Assembly (NCBI GenBank): GCA_954871525.1
Contig: OX940872.1
Location: forward strand, 14,841,180 to 14,905,179
Length of the DNA stretch: 64,000 nucleotides
Direction: 5' to 3'
From: Parietaria judaica
Lineage: Eukaryota > Streptophyta > Magnoliopsida > Rosales > Urticaceae
This document shows positions 1 through 11,445 of this stretch, piece after piece; within the stretch, counting starts at the first letter, position 1; every line of letters starts with the position of its first letter. The notes under the pieces were generated by a model. That model was not told the DNA's origin, searched no databases, and was given only the letters and a program-made list of their open reading frames with translations. The position numbers and the translations under genes were made by a program.

Positions 1-1398
1 AATAATATATTTAGCCTTTTAACGAGAATCATAATAATACGAAAACCGATCAATTCATATATCTGATTGTATAGTGGACTCATGTGATCAAGAAGATATA
101 ATTATACACACTTAAGAGTTCAGCTTCGCGCTATAGTGGAAAGTTACTAAAGTTGGTGAAAGCTCTACACTTTCACCGTAGCTCGGGTGTGTTGTCCTTT
201 TGTCCCTTTTGTAGATCCACAAGGATGACACCGCAAATATGTTTATTGTATTAGTTAATCATTTAATAGATCCAATCACGAGTGATTCGTGATTGTTTTC
301 ACGAATTCTCTGATTAACCTAAAGTGGAAAAAAGTACCAAAGTTTTTGGTACTAGCCGGGAATGTGAAAAATATATAGTTGAATTTGACCCCTGAATAAA
401 TCTAGATTATGGGAAATCAAATTATGTGAAATTATCATTTTAAATCGTGCAATTTTGATGTACGGTTTGAGAGCTATGGTCAAAATAGTTTTTCGGCGAA
501 AGCCGAAATAGCCACTTTTTTTACGTGCGAATTTGAGAGGAAATTAAGTATTGGATTTAATTCCTTGAATATTTAATTAAGAATATAATCATAATAAATT
601 TCGAATTATGGTTACATTGATTTTGAATCTTGAAAAGATAAAGCTTTGATTTATTAAATCTTTTAGGGTATTTTCTGAAGATATTTGATTTGGATTTATT
701 CTTTATTTGATTTAATTATTAAATCAAATCTTTGAGTGAATATCTCCAAATTGGTTGAGAGAAACTCTCTAAAGTGGTTGGGATAAGTTAAAGGGATCCC
801 TACAACCCTAAATCACACACTACACATCCTAAAAACGTAAGAGAAGTCGTTTTCTCTCAGCCTCTCTCACTTCCTACGAATTTTTCAGGGGAAATTCTTC
901 CAGGGTTTTTGCGTTTAGGGTTTAGAGGTTACTTAAGAAGATTCAACGCTCTTGGCGGCGTAATTCCGGATTCATACATCGGAAGACAACTGGGAGCTAT
1001 ATTCTTACAGAAAATTCCAAAGAGCACGTGGATCAGAAGGCATAGAATTCTTGAAGAGAAAAGAACGCAGACAGAATCGTTGAAGGTGTCAGGTACACGT
1101 TCTTTATCGATTATGAGATTATTCACTTTTACTCGAGGCTCGGATAAAAATAAGTAAACATGTTAATTAATTAATTTAATTAATCTATCACAATCTTGGA
1201 AATTAAGTGTAAGTTGATTTTGATACAGACGGTTTGACAGGGTTATTTGTATGGGACTCTAACCCCGTAATTTTTTAAAGGTCAAACCGTGTGCCTCAAT
1301 CAATGATTATATTTTCTTAGGAGTCGGCGGTGACCGATTCGGGTCTAGATCCGCAGATACGACTCGGAGTCGGTATCTGAGCGATATCGATTCTAGCA
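1..1398 (+). repeat. 5' LTR of family A (partial, cut by window start)
   Basis: Aligns almost throughout with 9404-10828. Compared with that 3' LTR it has lost the TATA segment: near 780-800 the sequence runs GATAAGTTAAAGGGATCC where the other copy has CCTATAAATAGGGG before GGATCC. The missing first part should be about 0.75 kb, judging from the 3' LTR that starts at 8661. Confidence 0.8.
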
Positions 1399-1400
1399 AT

Positions 1401-1412
1401 TGGAATAAGAGC
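1401..1412 (+). other. Primer binding site of the family-A element
   Basis: TGGAATAAGAGC lies two bases after the LTR end. It differs at two positions from TGGTATCAGAGC, the sequence complementary to the 3' end of initiator tRNA-Met used by most plant Copia elements. The mismatches fit an old copy. Confidence 0.6.
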
Positions 1413-1599
1413 CTTTGATTTTTGATGGATAATTAATTTAATTTAGGGATAATAATTTAGAGAATTATTTTGGAATCAATCCCATGAAAATTATTTAATT
1501 ATATTTTTTTGTCAGTTAATTTTTATTTTTAAAATTAGATGACAGCTAAGGTTCAGCCAATGTTGAAACCCTAAGCCGTCGTTCTGATTAGGGTTTAAG

Positions 1600-2185
1600 G
1601 AAGTCAATCGGCTTCCCGATGAATCGCGAATCGCGTCTAGGATTTTCCCAGCCGCAGGGAAAATAAACCAGCCCTAATCAGGGCTTGCTCACGATATTTA
1701 GGGAGCCCAGGTCAGGCTCCCTGATAATGCAGCAAGTGGCTGGGATTTTCCTAGCCGCATCGCCATCTCGATCACTCCGCGTCCAGGCTGAAGGCGCGAG
1801 AAGACAAACCTGCCCGCGTCCGGGCTGGTGATGGCGAGGCAGCGCCTGCTGCCTTGCTGTGCAGTGGATCAGCTCGTGTGATGCAAGCTGGTTCGTCGGT
1901 CTGCACTGACGCATGCCGGAACCAGTCCACGCTCGGACTGATGCGGCAGACCTTCGGGCTGCGCAACGGCTTGCGCCAAGCCCAGCTCGCGCAAAGCAAG
2001 TTGGCGAGAGGCTGTGGAACGGCCCACGTTCTGCTGGGTTGACGATTGGAATAGGCAGCGGGGTTTTCCCCGCTGCAGAATTACGACGAGGCCCATTGGG
2101 CCTTGTCCAATGGATACCAAACCCTTTTAGGGTGTGGCTAGGGTCTCGGTTCGGCCCACGGGCCGGACCATAGAAAGCCCACACG
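1600..2185. other. GC-rich hairpin-dense island after the PBS
   Basis: This ~580-bp stretch is strikingly GC-rich within AT-rich surroundings. It contains a run of short perfect inverted repeats: 1642-1649/1657-1664, 1670-1675/1680-1685, 1700-1707/1715-1722, 2055-2063/2068-2076 (9-bp stem, TTTT loop), 2089-2095/2097-2103 and 2152-2157/2160-2165. ORFs of up to 168 codons exist on both strands, but they overlap each other and look like GC-rich chance frames. A structured RNA role (leader, packaging) is inference. Confidence 0.5.
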
Positions 2186-5100
2186 CATTTATAATTTTTT
2201 TTTAAGTAAATTAATAATTTTGGTTGATAAAATAATCAATAACCCAATATTATTAATTCGGGTTAAAAAGAGATTTAATTTTAATTTATGTTTTATTTTT
2301 TTATTTTTATTTGGCGAAATTAGATTTAACCTGAAGATTAAATGTGTGATCCTAGTTTTATTTTCTCCTTAGTAAAATAAAATGATTTAATTATTATATT
2401 GATCCCGTGTAATTCGCAATTATCAATAATGGATAATTAATTTTAGTTCTAAATTAATAATTGGCTCTATTAATTTATTAAAATGAATAATTAATTCCTG
2501 TAATGGATAGATTAAATTATTTACATTTTAATAAGGTATTCCATAGATAATAATTGAATTATTAATCCAATTACCTAACACGTTTTTGTTACATAGTGGT
2601 CTATGTTATATAGCGTTTTAATGAGCCGTTTCGATTGAGTAATAGATAGTAAATAATTAATCGATAAATAACTTCATTACTAATTACGGAAAATTCTTGA
2701 CTTCTGGTTCACTGGTTATGGACCACTCCTATCAGACTGTAGAACAAACCTCTGTCTATCACTACCGTAATTAAAATATAATTTTATTCTAGGCTCTTAG
2801 TATACCTGGTATATGATAATAACCTAGAAATAAGCTTATTAATGGTCATTAATGGGAAGCTTATTATGAGCCTATAAAACGCTAGGATTTCCTTTTAATT
2901 CCAGGTAATTAAAATGTAAGTTCCTAGTTTAGAGCTCATGCCTAGATAACCGCGTTTATCTTAGATGCTTAAAACATTAGTAGTCAAAATATGAAGAGTT
3001 TAGCATAGAATGGTCTCCATTTGTTGCCGGTACAACGACAGGCTGCATAAAACCTCATGTAAGCTAGATCTGGCCTTCTACGGAAAGGTTTTAGTTATGG
3101 GGCTGCTAAGTCACCGTACTGGTCTGTTTATAGATAAGGTGAGCAGATGTATTTCAACGGCCATGAGTAAGATGATCTGCCCCCCTAAGAGCGGTGACTG
3201 TTTGCGTTAAGTCTGTGAACCGAAAACGAGTGAGTCACTCTTGCATGTGATGATTCAATTCGTTGCATGGTCGTTCTATAGTGGGTAGTTAGTTCACTTG
3301 AGAAATTTCGGTAAGTTTTCGTAAATTAATAGAGTTGAGAACAAACTTTGTTTAACTAGTGCGTGTTTAGTATTGCTGGAGAAGCTACACCCACATATTG
3401 GTTGCTAAATTACCTTGAGAATAGTGAGTAAGGATTTTTCCTATGTTTATCCTTCAATACAATGCAAAAGTATACTATTCTCAAATATTTTTCTCTAAAC
3501 ATTCTCCTATATAAGTTTTAATAAATGTTTCATTCATGTAAGTTAGCAATGTCGCACCCCATCATGTTGTTGTCGAACAATACTCTAGATGGAAAAATTA
3601 ACAACGGTAGTCCACAATAAGTGATGTGTTCACTTATGAATTATCTATTGTTCGCAATTAGTATTTTCGCTAGATTTACGAAGGAGTAGCTCTATGTATT
3701 TGAACATAGTTCATTACAGAGAAATTACTAGGACTTGAACATAGAAAAGATAATAACCTAACCTGTGTCTAGGATTGGTGAGGTAAAACCTCAAACTGAA
3801 TTTGAATATAGATATAATTGACTACTTTAGTAAATGACGGGAGAATTATTTCAGATGAATAATGGGAGCTATTTGTCAAATATCGTTCATTAACGAACAT
3901 ATTTATTTACGATCAAGACTTTAAGTGGAAATTCAATCTCCACGATATAAACAGAAGTCGCAAGACTAAATCATTTGAATAATCTGGATATTATTCGAAA
4001 AATGATTTTATCGTTTATATTGACTATCTTGATAAACAAAAAACTCTAAATCCTTATATAATAATAAATGTTTAATAGATTTGTTAATTGGTTAAAAGTG
4101 ATTAATATACCATAGGATCATAAATCATCTTAATATAAATATGATAAACAAGAATGAACAAAGAGTGAATTGTTTGTCAGTTCCCAACTTGATCATATCT
4201 AAAGGTTAAGATGACTAATAGAATATTCTTTTGGGAAAGTTATAAGATCCAATATTCTCTGAAAGCTTGTTTATACCTTGTGTATTATGGTCAATTATAA
4301 ACAAGCTAGAGAATATGAATACTTTGTCAATTGACTACGAGTTATTCAGGATTGTGGTCTATATACAAATGATTGTAAAAATAAAAACTTTTTGTAAGTT
4401 TTAGGATTTCAAGCATAAATGCCTTCGGCTAATCACTAAGTAAGTGTGAACTTTGAGTTCAGTGATCACAGGATGGAAACATTAATTTCTTCATCAGTTA
4501 ACAGTTCCAAGTACATAATTGTATTAGTGTAACAGATACGTGAACCAAACCTAGAAATTAGTGCCTGAATCTATGGTAAACATTTAAGGATGTTTTCTTT
4601 CAAAGCGAACATGATATACAATCAATTCTTTTATTTATGACATATCTAAACTTGGACTTGAATTAGTTTATTATTATATATAAAGAGTATTCATTTTCGT
4701 GAATACAAGTCTTTTATATATAATTAAACTAAGTTGTTAATTAGTAAACTAGATTCATTGGAAATCAGGGTCCAATTAAAAAGTGATTTGTTCACTTTAA
4801 TCCATTAACATCAATTTGATGTTAAATCTTAAAATATTTTTAAATAGGAAACCATAATCATAATTAGAAATTCTTAGGATACTCAGCCGTAGTGAGAGCT
4901 GTGTCAGCAATCCCGAGACTATGAATATCGACTACTATCAATGGGTTTATTTAATAAACATATATGTTGAAGTTTATATAACTATTGAAGAAGTCTAATT
5001 ATGAATAATAACAGGTCAATACAAAATAGATTGACTACAGTCAACATATGAAACCGAAGGTACTTTGTTAACGGTTTAAAAGTACCGAAAGTATCTAGAG

Positions 5101-6055
5101 TGAAAGAAGAATAGAGGAATGGTAATACCTTAATAGCTAGAGTAGTAATCGAGGGTTATTCCTTAGAAAGAAGAGAGAACAGAAACGGTAGAATCTTCTT
5201 TTTCTCTGGTTATTATGTTATTTATCAAGATTATCTTGTCCATTGCCTATATCATTAGACGACGATGGCGGATAAGTGTCAAATTGTCTTTATGAATGGA
5301 AAGATGACTAGATATTATCTTCATGAATTTGTTTCAGATTGTATTTTGTATAGTTAAGATTTGGAGACAAATTTACGTTATAATTTAATCCGTGTCGGAT
5401 TAATGTAAATTTTCAAATCTTAAAAGCTTAAGGTTTATAAACCTAAAAGCGGAAGCGTTGACGTTAATGAGCCTGCGTGTAAAATCTCATTAACTAGCTT
5501 AATTATGGTTTTCTGAGTTCGATATATAAAGAAATAATTACAGACCGAGTCGATGTAATTATTAAAATGACATGATAATATTGGTTTAAACATAATTCTA
5601 TTAGTAGTTCTGAGCGCGCAGCGAAAGCGCAATAAAAAGTACATCTATGTAACAGTATTAATTATGATAACCAATATAGTCCTTGATAAATTCACCATTT
5701 CAATAAAATTTTTTGTTATCTGGATATAACGGAGGAACTTAAATGCTATCACATTACGAGATGTTTTATATCTCAAAGTAATTTAATGTTTAATGACGAA
5801 GTGACACTAAGGATTTTTGTTATCCAAGCATTAGTGTCTAACCTTATTAAAAGAGTGATCACAAGGATCAATGTTTTACGGCAATCATGGATCGCAGATT
5901 CCTCATGGTGGCTCTTTTAATGTCTTGGACATTAATTGATATAATCAAGCTCTATATCCTCACGGATATAAAAGTAACTCAAATTACAGGTAAATCGCTG
6001 ACATTATACTAATATTCATTAGTAGTTAAGTGGGAGCTTTGAACAATATATGGGT
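2186..6055. other. AT-rich internal region of the family-A element, no gene seen
   Basis: No ORF of useful length and no recognisable gag, protease, integrase or reverse transcriptase motif in six frames. Most of it is dense in stop codons. A purine tract AAGTGGGAGC at 6029-6038 resembles Copia polypurine tracts and lies just before the nested solo LTR. The region resumes at 8494-8644 after that LTR. Confidence 0.5.
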
Positions 6056-6060
6056 ATATA

Positions 6061-8488
6061 TGTTGGAAATCGGGGTTTGATTCCCTACTTCATTACCACA
6101 ATTTTAGCCTCCGAGGCGTCCCGGTAACATTTAAAAAAAAATTTAAAGCACAAAACTTGTTACCGGCCCGACGACACGGTTATCGGGTAATAACCATTTC
6201 ATCAAGATCCGATAAATATTACGAATTTAATATTTCATAAACATTATTAATATTCTAGTCGAATAGGAAATAATTAAAAAGCAGTAAATGGTTGCATCTA
6301 TTGATCCAATGCATAAGGCCGTGCCTCAATTGACGATTCCAGCTACGCGTTCTGAACTCGGGCAGGGCTCCGCCAATGCTAAGGGAAACTCCCGTGATCT
6401 TTCGGGATATTCTCCTGAACTCCTCGTTCCGACGCGTGGGCTTCGCCGGCAGGAATCCGTCGCAAAATTTAACTGACGGTTCTTTTAAAGCTACTACAGA
6501 AAAATATCTTCTAAGCCGAACCAAAAGAGAGATCAGAAGTAGAAAACTCGCAGACCCTAGAGAGAGAGGGAGAGCTCGAGTTTTTGCTCTAGGGAAGGTG
6601 TGAAAATGTGTAGAATGAGCATCCTATTTATAGGCTCAAGCTGTAACCGATTTGGAGATTTTCCCTCCCGTTTTTTGAATTCTTCTAATTAAATTTAATT
6701 GAATATTTCAATCCAATGGTCCAGATTCAATCTCATCTAAATCCAATGGATATAATTAATAAAGGATTTAATTAAATAATAAATACCTAAGCTTGGTCAC
6801 CAAGCTTTCTATTTTGAAATACAATTAGGGTTCAAATCAATTATCTTAATCCAACGGTTGATATAAAATCATAAACGATCCAATGGATTAAATTGATTTT
6901 AGGATTTTGCTAAAATACCATAACATTAGGTACTTATGCCGCAAATGTATAATATCCAAATATTATCATTTGAATTACCTAGGGTTTAATATGAGCAAAC
7001 CCTAATTCGAATTTTACACATTTATATATATATATAAATATATATATATATTATTTATTGATATAAATCTATTAATTATTAATAAGATATTAATAATTAA
7101 ATCCAAATAATTAAATTATATCAATAAAATCTTATCTCAAAATCACACATTAAATATCATGGTGCCACGCTCATTTAAATTCGTGACATGTGATTTAATT
7201 TCATAGTTTATTGAACCGAGTTATAAACTTAGAAAATCCATAAATCACAAACCGTAAGTCAGAATGACTTGGTTCAAAAAGCAAAGTTGCTTAAAATTTA
7301 ATTTAAAACAAGAAGTTTCTGATATAAAATCTAAATTATAAGTTTCTTTTTATCAGTTAATTTCGTGTACCAAAATATGGTACTTTTGCCACGCTGACGA
7401 TAAAACTATCTGACGTCTGCCACAGACGTGTCAGTTTTATAAGTCTAGCAAAATTATTAAACTCTATCGAGAATGTATTTCAATCACGTACATATCATCC
7501 GTTACGGAGCTATCTTGGGGACCATGGACCCGTATCACTTAAGCTCCAAGGAACTACTAGTTGTCCGTCAAACCTCGAAGTGATTCCACTATAGACCCGA
7601 GGCTACACTCTTTAGTGATACGGTGTATATTATTCCCTTTATTACAGAAGGGTGTTCATTGATACAATCAAATTCGGGTTATTGTTCTTTCACGTGATAA
7701 TTCACGCACGAGCAGGCGGTTTTGTACCGTAATGCCTCTCAATGCATTTTCCTCCTTGACTCAGTCAGCAATATTATAAGCAACCCACATATGGTTTTGA
7801 TTCATAAGATGCGCACGGGTACCTCTCACTTCTCAACACTGAAAATCAAGGGAATCATCACGACTCTAAAGAGAGCTGTGTCCCGTGTCGATGATCAAGC
7901 TACCTTTACTACTGACTATCATGTTCCCAAAATAATAGTGTTGGGAATAGCGGTAATATCTTGTGTTCTTTAACGTTTAAATCAAAGAACAATCAAGCCA
8001 TTAGCTCGGACTCAAGATCACTCAGGACGTAGAACTAATATCCATTTGATCATCTATTTCTGACTCAACTTCAAGTTATCAGTGACGGTCTTATATGATA
8101 ACTTCTTGAGTTTAAGTTAGATCCAGCACAGTATGAAGACACTTCATACTTAATGCACTTCTAGTGAGTGTGACACACACATAATTCAGAATAGGATTGT
8201 CATTTAGTCACATTAATGACCTTACACGATTAATGGGCTCCCACCCAGTTAATCAGGTCATGGACATTTTTAAGTTCATTTATTATGATTATTAATTCTT
8301 ACTCACATTGACTCTTTTGTGATAATAATATAATTTCATCCTTTATGAACTAAGGAATCAAACATTATATTTTACTCTACCAGAAACTATTATAAGATTA
8401 TCATAATAAGTACCATCGTTATTCAATGACTTTTCATAATCTTTTACAAATGGATAAATATCTTGTTTAAGGACACATATGTGTAACA
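6061..8488 (-). mobile_element. Solo LTR, family B, with 5-bp target site duplication
   Basis: Bounded by TGTTGGAAAT at 6061 and GTGTAACA ending at 8488 (minus strand reads TGTTAC...TTCCAACA). ATATA directly flanks both sides (6056-6060 and 8489-8493). The body matches, in reverse complement, the LTR at 11446-14187, including the block around 7500-7680. With no internal region and a perfect TSD, this is an LTR left by unequal recombination between the two LTRs of a full element. Confidence 0.85.
6623..6634 (-). promoter_or_regulatory. TATA box of family-B LTR
   Basis: On the minus strand CCTATAAATAGG, followed downstream by a short leader. The same box is at 13612-13623 in the other solo LTR, so it is a conserved LTR promoter element. 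Confidence 0.6.
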
Positions 8489-8644
8489 ATATAAACACGG
8501 AATGCGACCTTCTGTATAAGATTGTAGGTGACATATAACAGATAACATAGTTATGGCTAATTTAACACTCATAGTTTCTAACGATAAAAGTAGATTAAAT
8601 TCTATAGAAACTATGATGGAAAGTTTTAAGGAAACAAGCATAAG

Positions 8645-8659
8645 AGTGCAAGTGGGATA
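8645..8659 (+). other. Polypurine tract of the family-A element
   Basis: AGTGCAAGTGGGATA lies immediately before the 3' LTR. AAGTGGGA just upstream of TGTTGGA is typical of plant Copia elements. Confidence 0.5.
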
Positions 8660-8660
8660 T

Positions 8661-10828
8661 TTTTGGACATATTCTGTATATGCCCTCTATTCAGATGCTA
8701 ATCCTGCTTGTATAAGATTATGGTCGTTTTCCTAGGAATGAATATACTTATTAGTATATAGTTATCGACGGATTATAGATATAGTTGTCTACAGATTGTA
8801 GATATGACTATCAAATTGAACGTTTGATCCTTAGTTCTTTGTCTTTTGCATTTATGTTAAATTTATCACACAGGGTCTTTGTGTGAGGAGGTTTGACTAA
8901 CATAAGTAAAGAAATTAAAATTTGGTGTCCATAGTATCGGAAGTGGGAACTTATGATTGGGAACGACTATTGGTAAACTTAATAAATCGCATTTATGTGA
9001 TGACCTGTTACACGCACTAGTAAGTTCATCGGGTATGAAGTTTCTTCATACTGGACATGAAAACTTATATCCGAAATCATCATGTAAATCCGTCACTGTT
9101 GAAAGTAAGATGAAGTCGCTAAGATGATCAGATGAAATCTGTTGAAGTCCTGAGCATTGTGCACTTGTACGGTTCAACTTACATAATCTTTGATTTAATC
9201 GTTAAAGAGTACAACTCGGTACTCATAATACTTTTATTTGGATATTAGACGGTTGATAGAGATGAGTTGCACAATAGCAGATATGGGTATGATTTTATGG
9301 AAATCAAACAAGTACTCATGGCCAGCTTACAAATTCATAACCCGTAAGTTAGTAGTTTGCAATAAATCATAGATTAAGGCAGTGTCATCAAAAGGGCAGA
9401 ACGATAATAATATATTTAGCCTTTTGATGAGAATCATAATGATAAGAAAACCGATCAATTCATGTATCTGATTGTATAGTGGACTCATGTGATCAAGAAT
9501 ATATAATTATACACACTTCAGAGTTCAGCTTTTCTTTATAGTGGAAAGTTACTGAAGTTGGTGAAAGCTCTACACTTTCACCGTAGCTCGGGTGTGTTGT
9601 CCATTTGCCCCCTTTGTAGCTCCACAAGGATGACACCGCAAATATGTTTTTTATATTAGTTTAACATTTAATAGATCCAATCACAAGTGATTCGTGATTG
9701 TTTTCAAGAATTCTCTGATGAACCTAAAATGAAAAAAAAAACCAAAGTTTTCGGTAGTAGCCGGTAATGTGAAAAATTGATAATTGAATATGACCCCTGA
9801 ATAATTCTAGGATTATGGGAAATCAAATTATGTGAAATTATCATTTTAAATCTTGCAATTCTGATGTACGGTATGAGAGTTATGGTCAAAATAGTATTTC
9901 GGCGAAAGCCGAAATAGCCGCTGTTTTTACCTGCGAATTTGAGAGGAATTTAAATATTGGATTTAATTCCTTGAATATTTAATTAATAATATAATCATAA
10001 TAAATTTTGAATTATGGTTACATTGATTTTAAATCTTGAAAAGATAAAGCTTTGATTTATTAAATCTTTTAGGGTATTTTCTAAAGAGATTTGATTTGGA
10101 TTTATTCTTTATTTGATTTAATTATTAAATCAAATATTTGAGTAAATATCTCCAAATTGGTTAAGAGGAATTCTCTAAAGTGGTTTGGATCAGCTACCTA
10201 TAAATAGGGGATCCCTGGAACCCTAAATCACACACTACACATCCTAAAAAACGTAAGAGAAGTCGTTTTCTCTCAGCCTCTCTTAGTTCCTTGCAAATTT
10301 CTCAGGGAAAATTCTTCCTGGGATTTTTGCAAATTTCTCAGGGAAAATTCCTCCTGCAAATTTCTCTTAGAGGTTATTCAAGAAGATCCCACTCCTTTGA
10401 CGATGTAATCCCAGAGTCGTACATCAGAAGACAACTGTCAGAAAATCGCAAAGAGCACGTGGATCAGAAGGCACAGAATTCTTGAAGATCAAAGAACGCA
10501 AACAAAATCGTCGAAGGTGTCAGGTACACGTTCTTTATCGATTATGATATTATTCACTTTTACTCAAGGCTCCAATTAAAATCAGTAAACATGTTAATAA
10601 ATTAATTTAATTAATCTAGCACGATCTTGGAAATTAATTGTAAGTTTATTTTGATACAGATGGTTTGACAGGGTTATTGGTATGGGACTCTAACCCCGTA
10701 ATTTTTCAAAGGTTAAATTGTGTGCCTCAATCAATGATTATAATTTCTTAGATGTCGGTGGTGACCGATTCGCGTCTAGTGCGCAAATACGACTCGGAAT
10801 CGGTGTCTGAGCGATGTCGATTCCAGCA
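8661..10828 (+). repeat. 3' LTR of family A
   Basis: Starts TTTTGGACAT (degraded from TGTTGGACAT, seen in the copy ending at 45385) and ends TTCCAGCA. Its last 1.4 kb matches 1-1398. About 2.17 kb long. A TATA box (CTATAAATAGG) at 10198-10208 is intact here. The next bases (10829 on) belong to a Gypsy RT on the other strand. Confidence 0.75.
10198..10208 (+). promoter_or_regulatory. TATA box of family-A 3' LTR
   Basis: CTATAAATAGG, then a ~70-nt leader with two CCTAAA-type tracts. Absent from the left LTR, where a short deletion removed it. Confidence 0.5.
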
Positions 10829-11168
10829 TTCTGATCTGGTTGTATCCCGAGTAGGCATCCATGAAGCTCATCAGTTCATACCCGTGCATGGCTTCAACGA
10901 ACCGATCGATGTGCGGCATCAGAAAGTTTTCATTGGGGCACGCCTTCTTGAGGTCGGTGAAATCCACGCACACTCGCCACTTCTCATTCTTCTTCTTCTT
11001 CACAACGATGATGTTAGCCAACCATTCTGGGTACTTGACTTCCCTGATGGCCCTTGTCGCTAGCAGCATATCCACCTCGTTGTTGATAATCTTATTTAAG
11101 TCCGGCTCCAGTTTCCTCCTCTTTTGCTTAACTGGTCGATCGGTCGGATCAATGCAAACTTGCTCCAC
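10829..11168 (-). pseudogene. Ty3/Gypsy reverse transcriptase fragment (Tat type)
   Basis: The minus-strand frame gives the N-terminal RT fold: a stretch ending in REVKYPEWLANIIVVKKK, then WRVCVDFTDLKKACP and SFMDAYSGYNQIRM. These are the hallmark blocks of plant Gypsy RT, with the first catalytic Asp in the FMDA block. The match ends at the junction with the family-A LTR, before the YVDD block. The upstream frame is not continuous with a full gag-pol, so the fragment cannot be functional. Confidence 0.85.
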
Positions 11169-11445
11169 CTCTTGTATCCGTGGTCTTCTCCCTTAGTGCT
11201 CTTGCTCCCTTGATTCGGACGCTCTGATGTTCTTACTGATTCTCTCTCCTCGTGCCGGTGAGTCGATGGTCGGCGGCGATACTTGCTATAATTGCTCCTT
11301 GTTGGTGATGCTCTTGTACTGGGCGAAGCGAGGGGCACGGCGTTCAGCCATCCTCGCGGGGGAACCTCTCCTCGTCCTCTCGTCACAATACGCCGTCCGG
11401 AGATGGGAAGAGTACTCGGCTCACACCTAGTTGTGTGGATGTTAA
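11169..11445 (-). pseudogene. Gag/linker remnant of the same Gypsy element
   Basis: Minus-strand frames encode an Arg/Ser/Glu-rich, low-complexity peptide between the solo LTR and the RT fragment. Its composition and place fit a nucleocapsid or linker remnant, but I recognise no zinc knuckle or protease motif. Assignment rests on position. Confidence 0.35.

Larger units (their letters stand above)
1..10828 (+). mobile_element. Large LTR retrotransposon without coding capacity (LARD-like), family A, 5' end outside window
   Basis: Positions 1-1398 repeat as 9404-10828 in the same orientation, and both copies end in the same short sequence (TTCTAGCA at 1391-1398, TTCCAGCA at 10821-10828). A primer-site-like sequence follows the first copy and a purine tract precedes the second. 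The internal part (1399-8660) has no ORF that resembles gag or pol, so this looks like a non-autonomous derivative. It is Copia-like by its PBS and PPT, which is inference. It interrupts a minus-strand Gypsy RT sequence at 10829, so the rest of that Gypsy element is expected left of the window. A solo LTR is nested inside it at 6061-8488. Confidence 0.75.

Noticed and set aside
1678..2184. 168-codon minus-strand ORF and several overlapping ORFs on both strands
   Set aside because: They overlap each other in the GC-rich hairpin island and show no domain or start context; open frames are expected from the GC content and low stop density.
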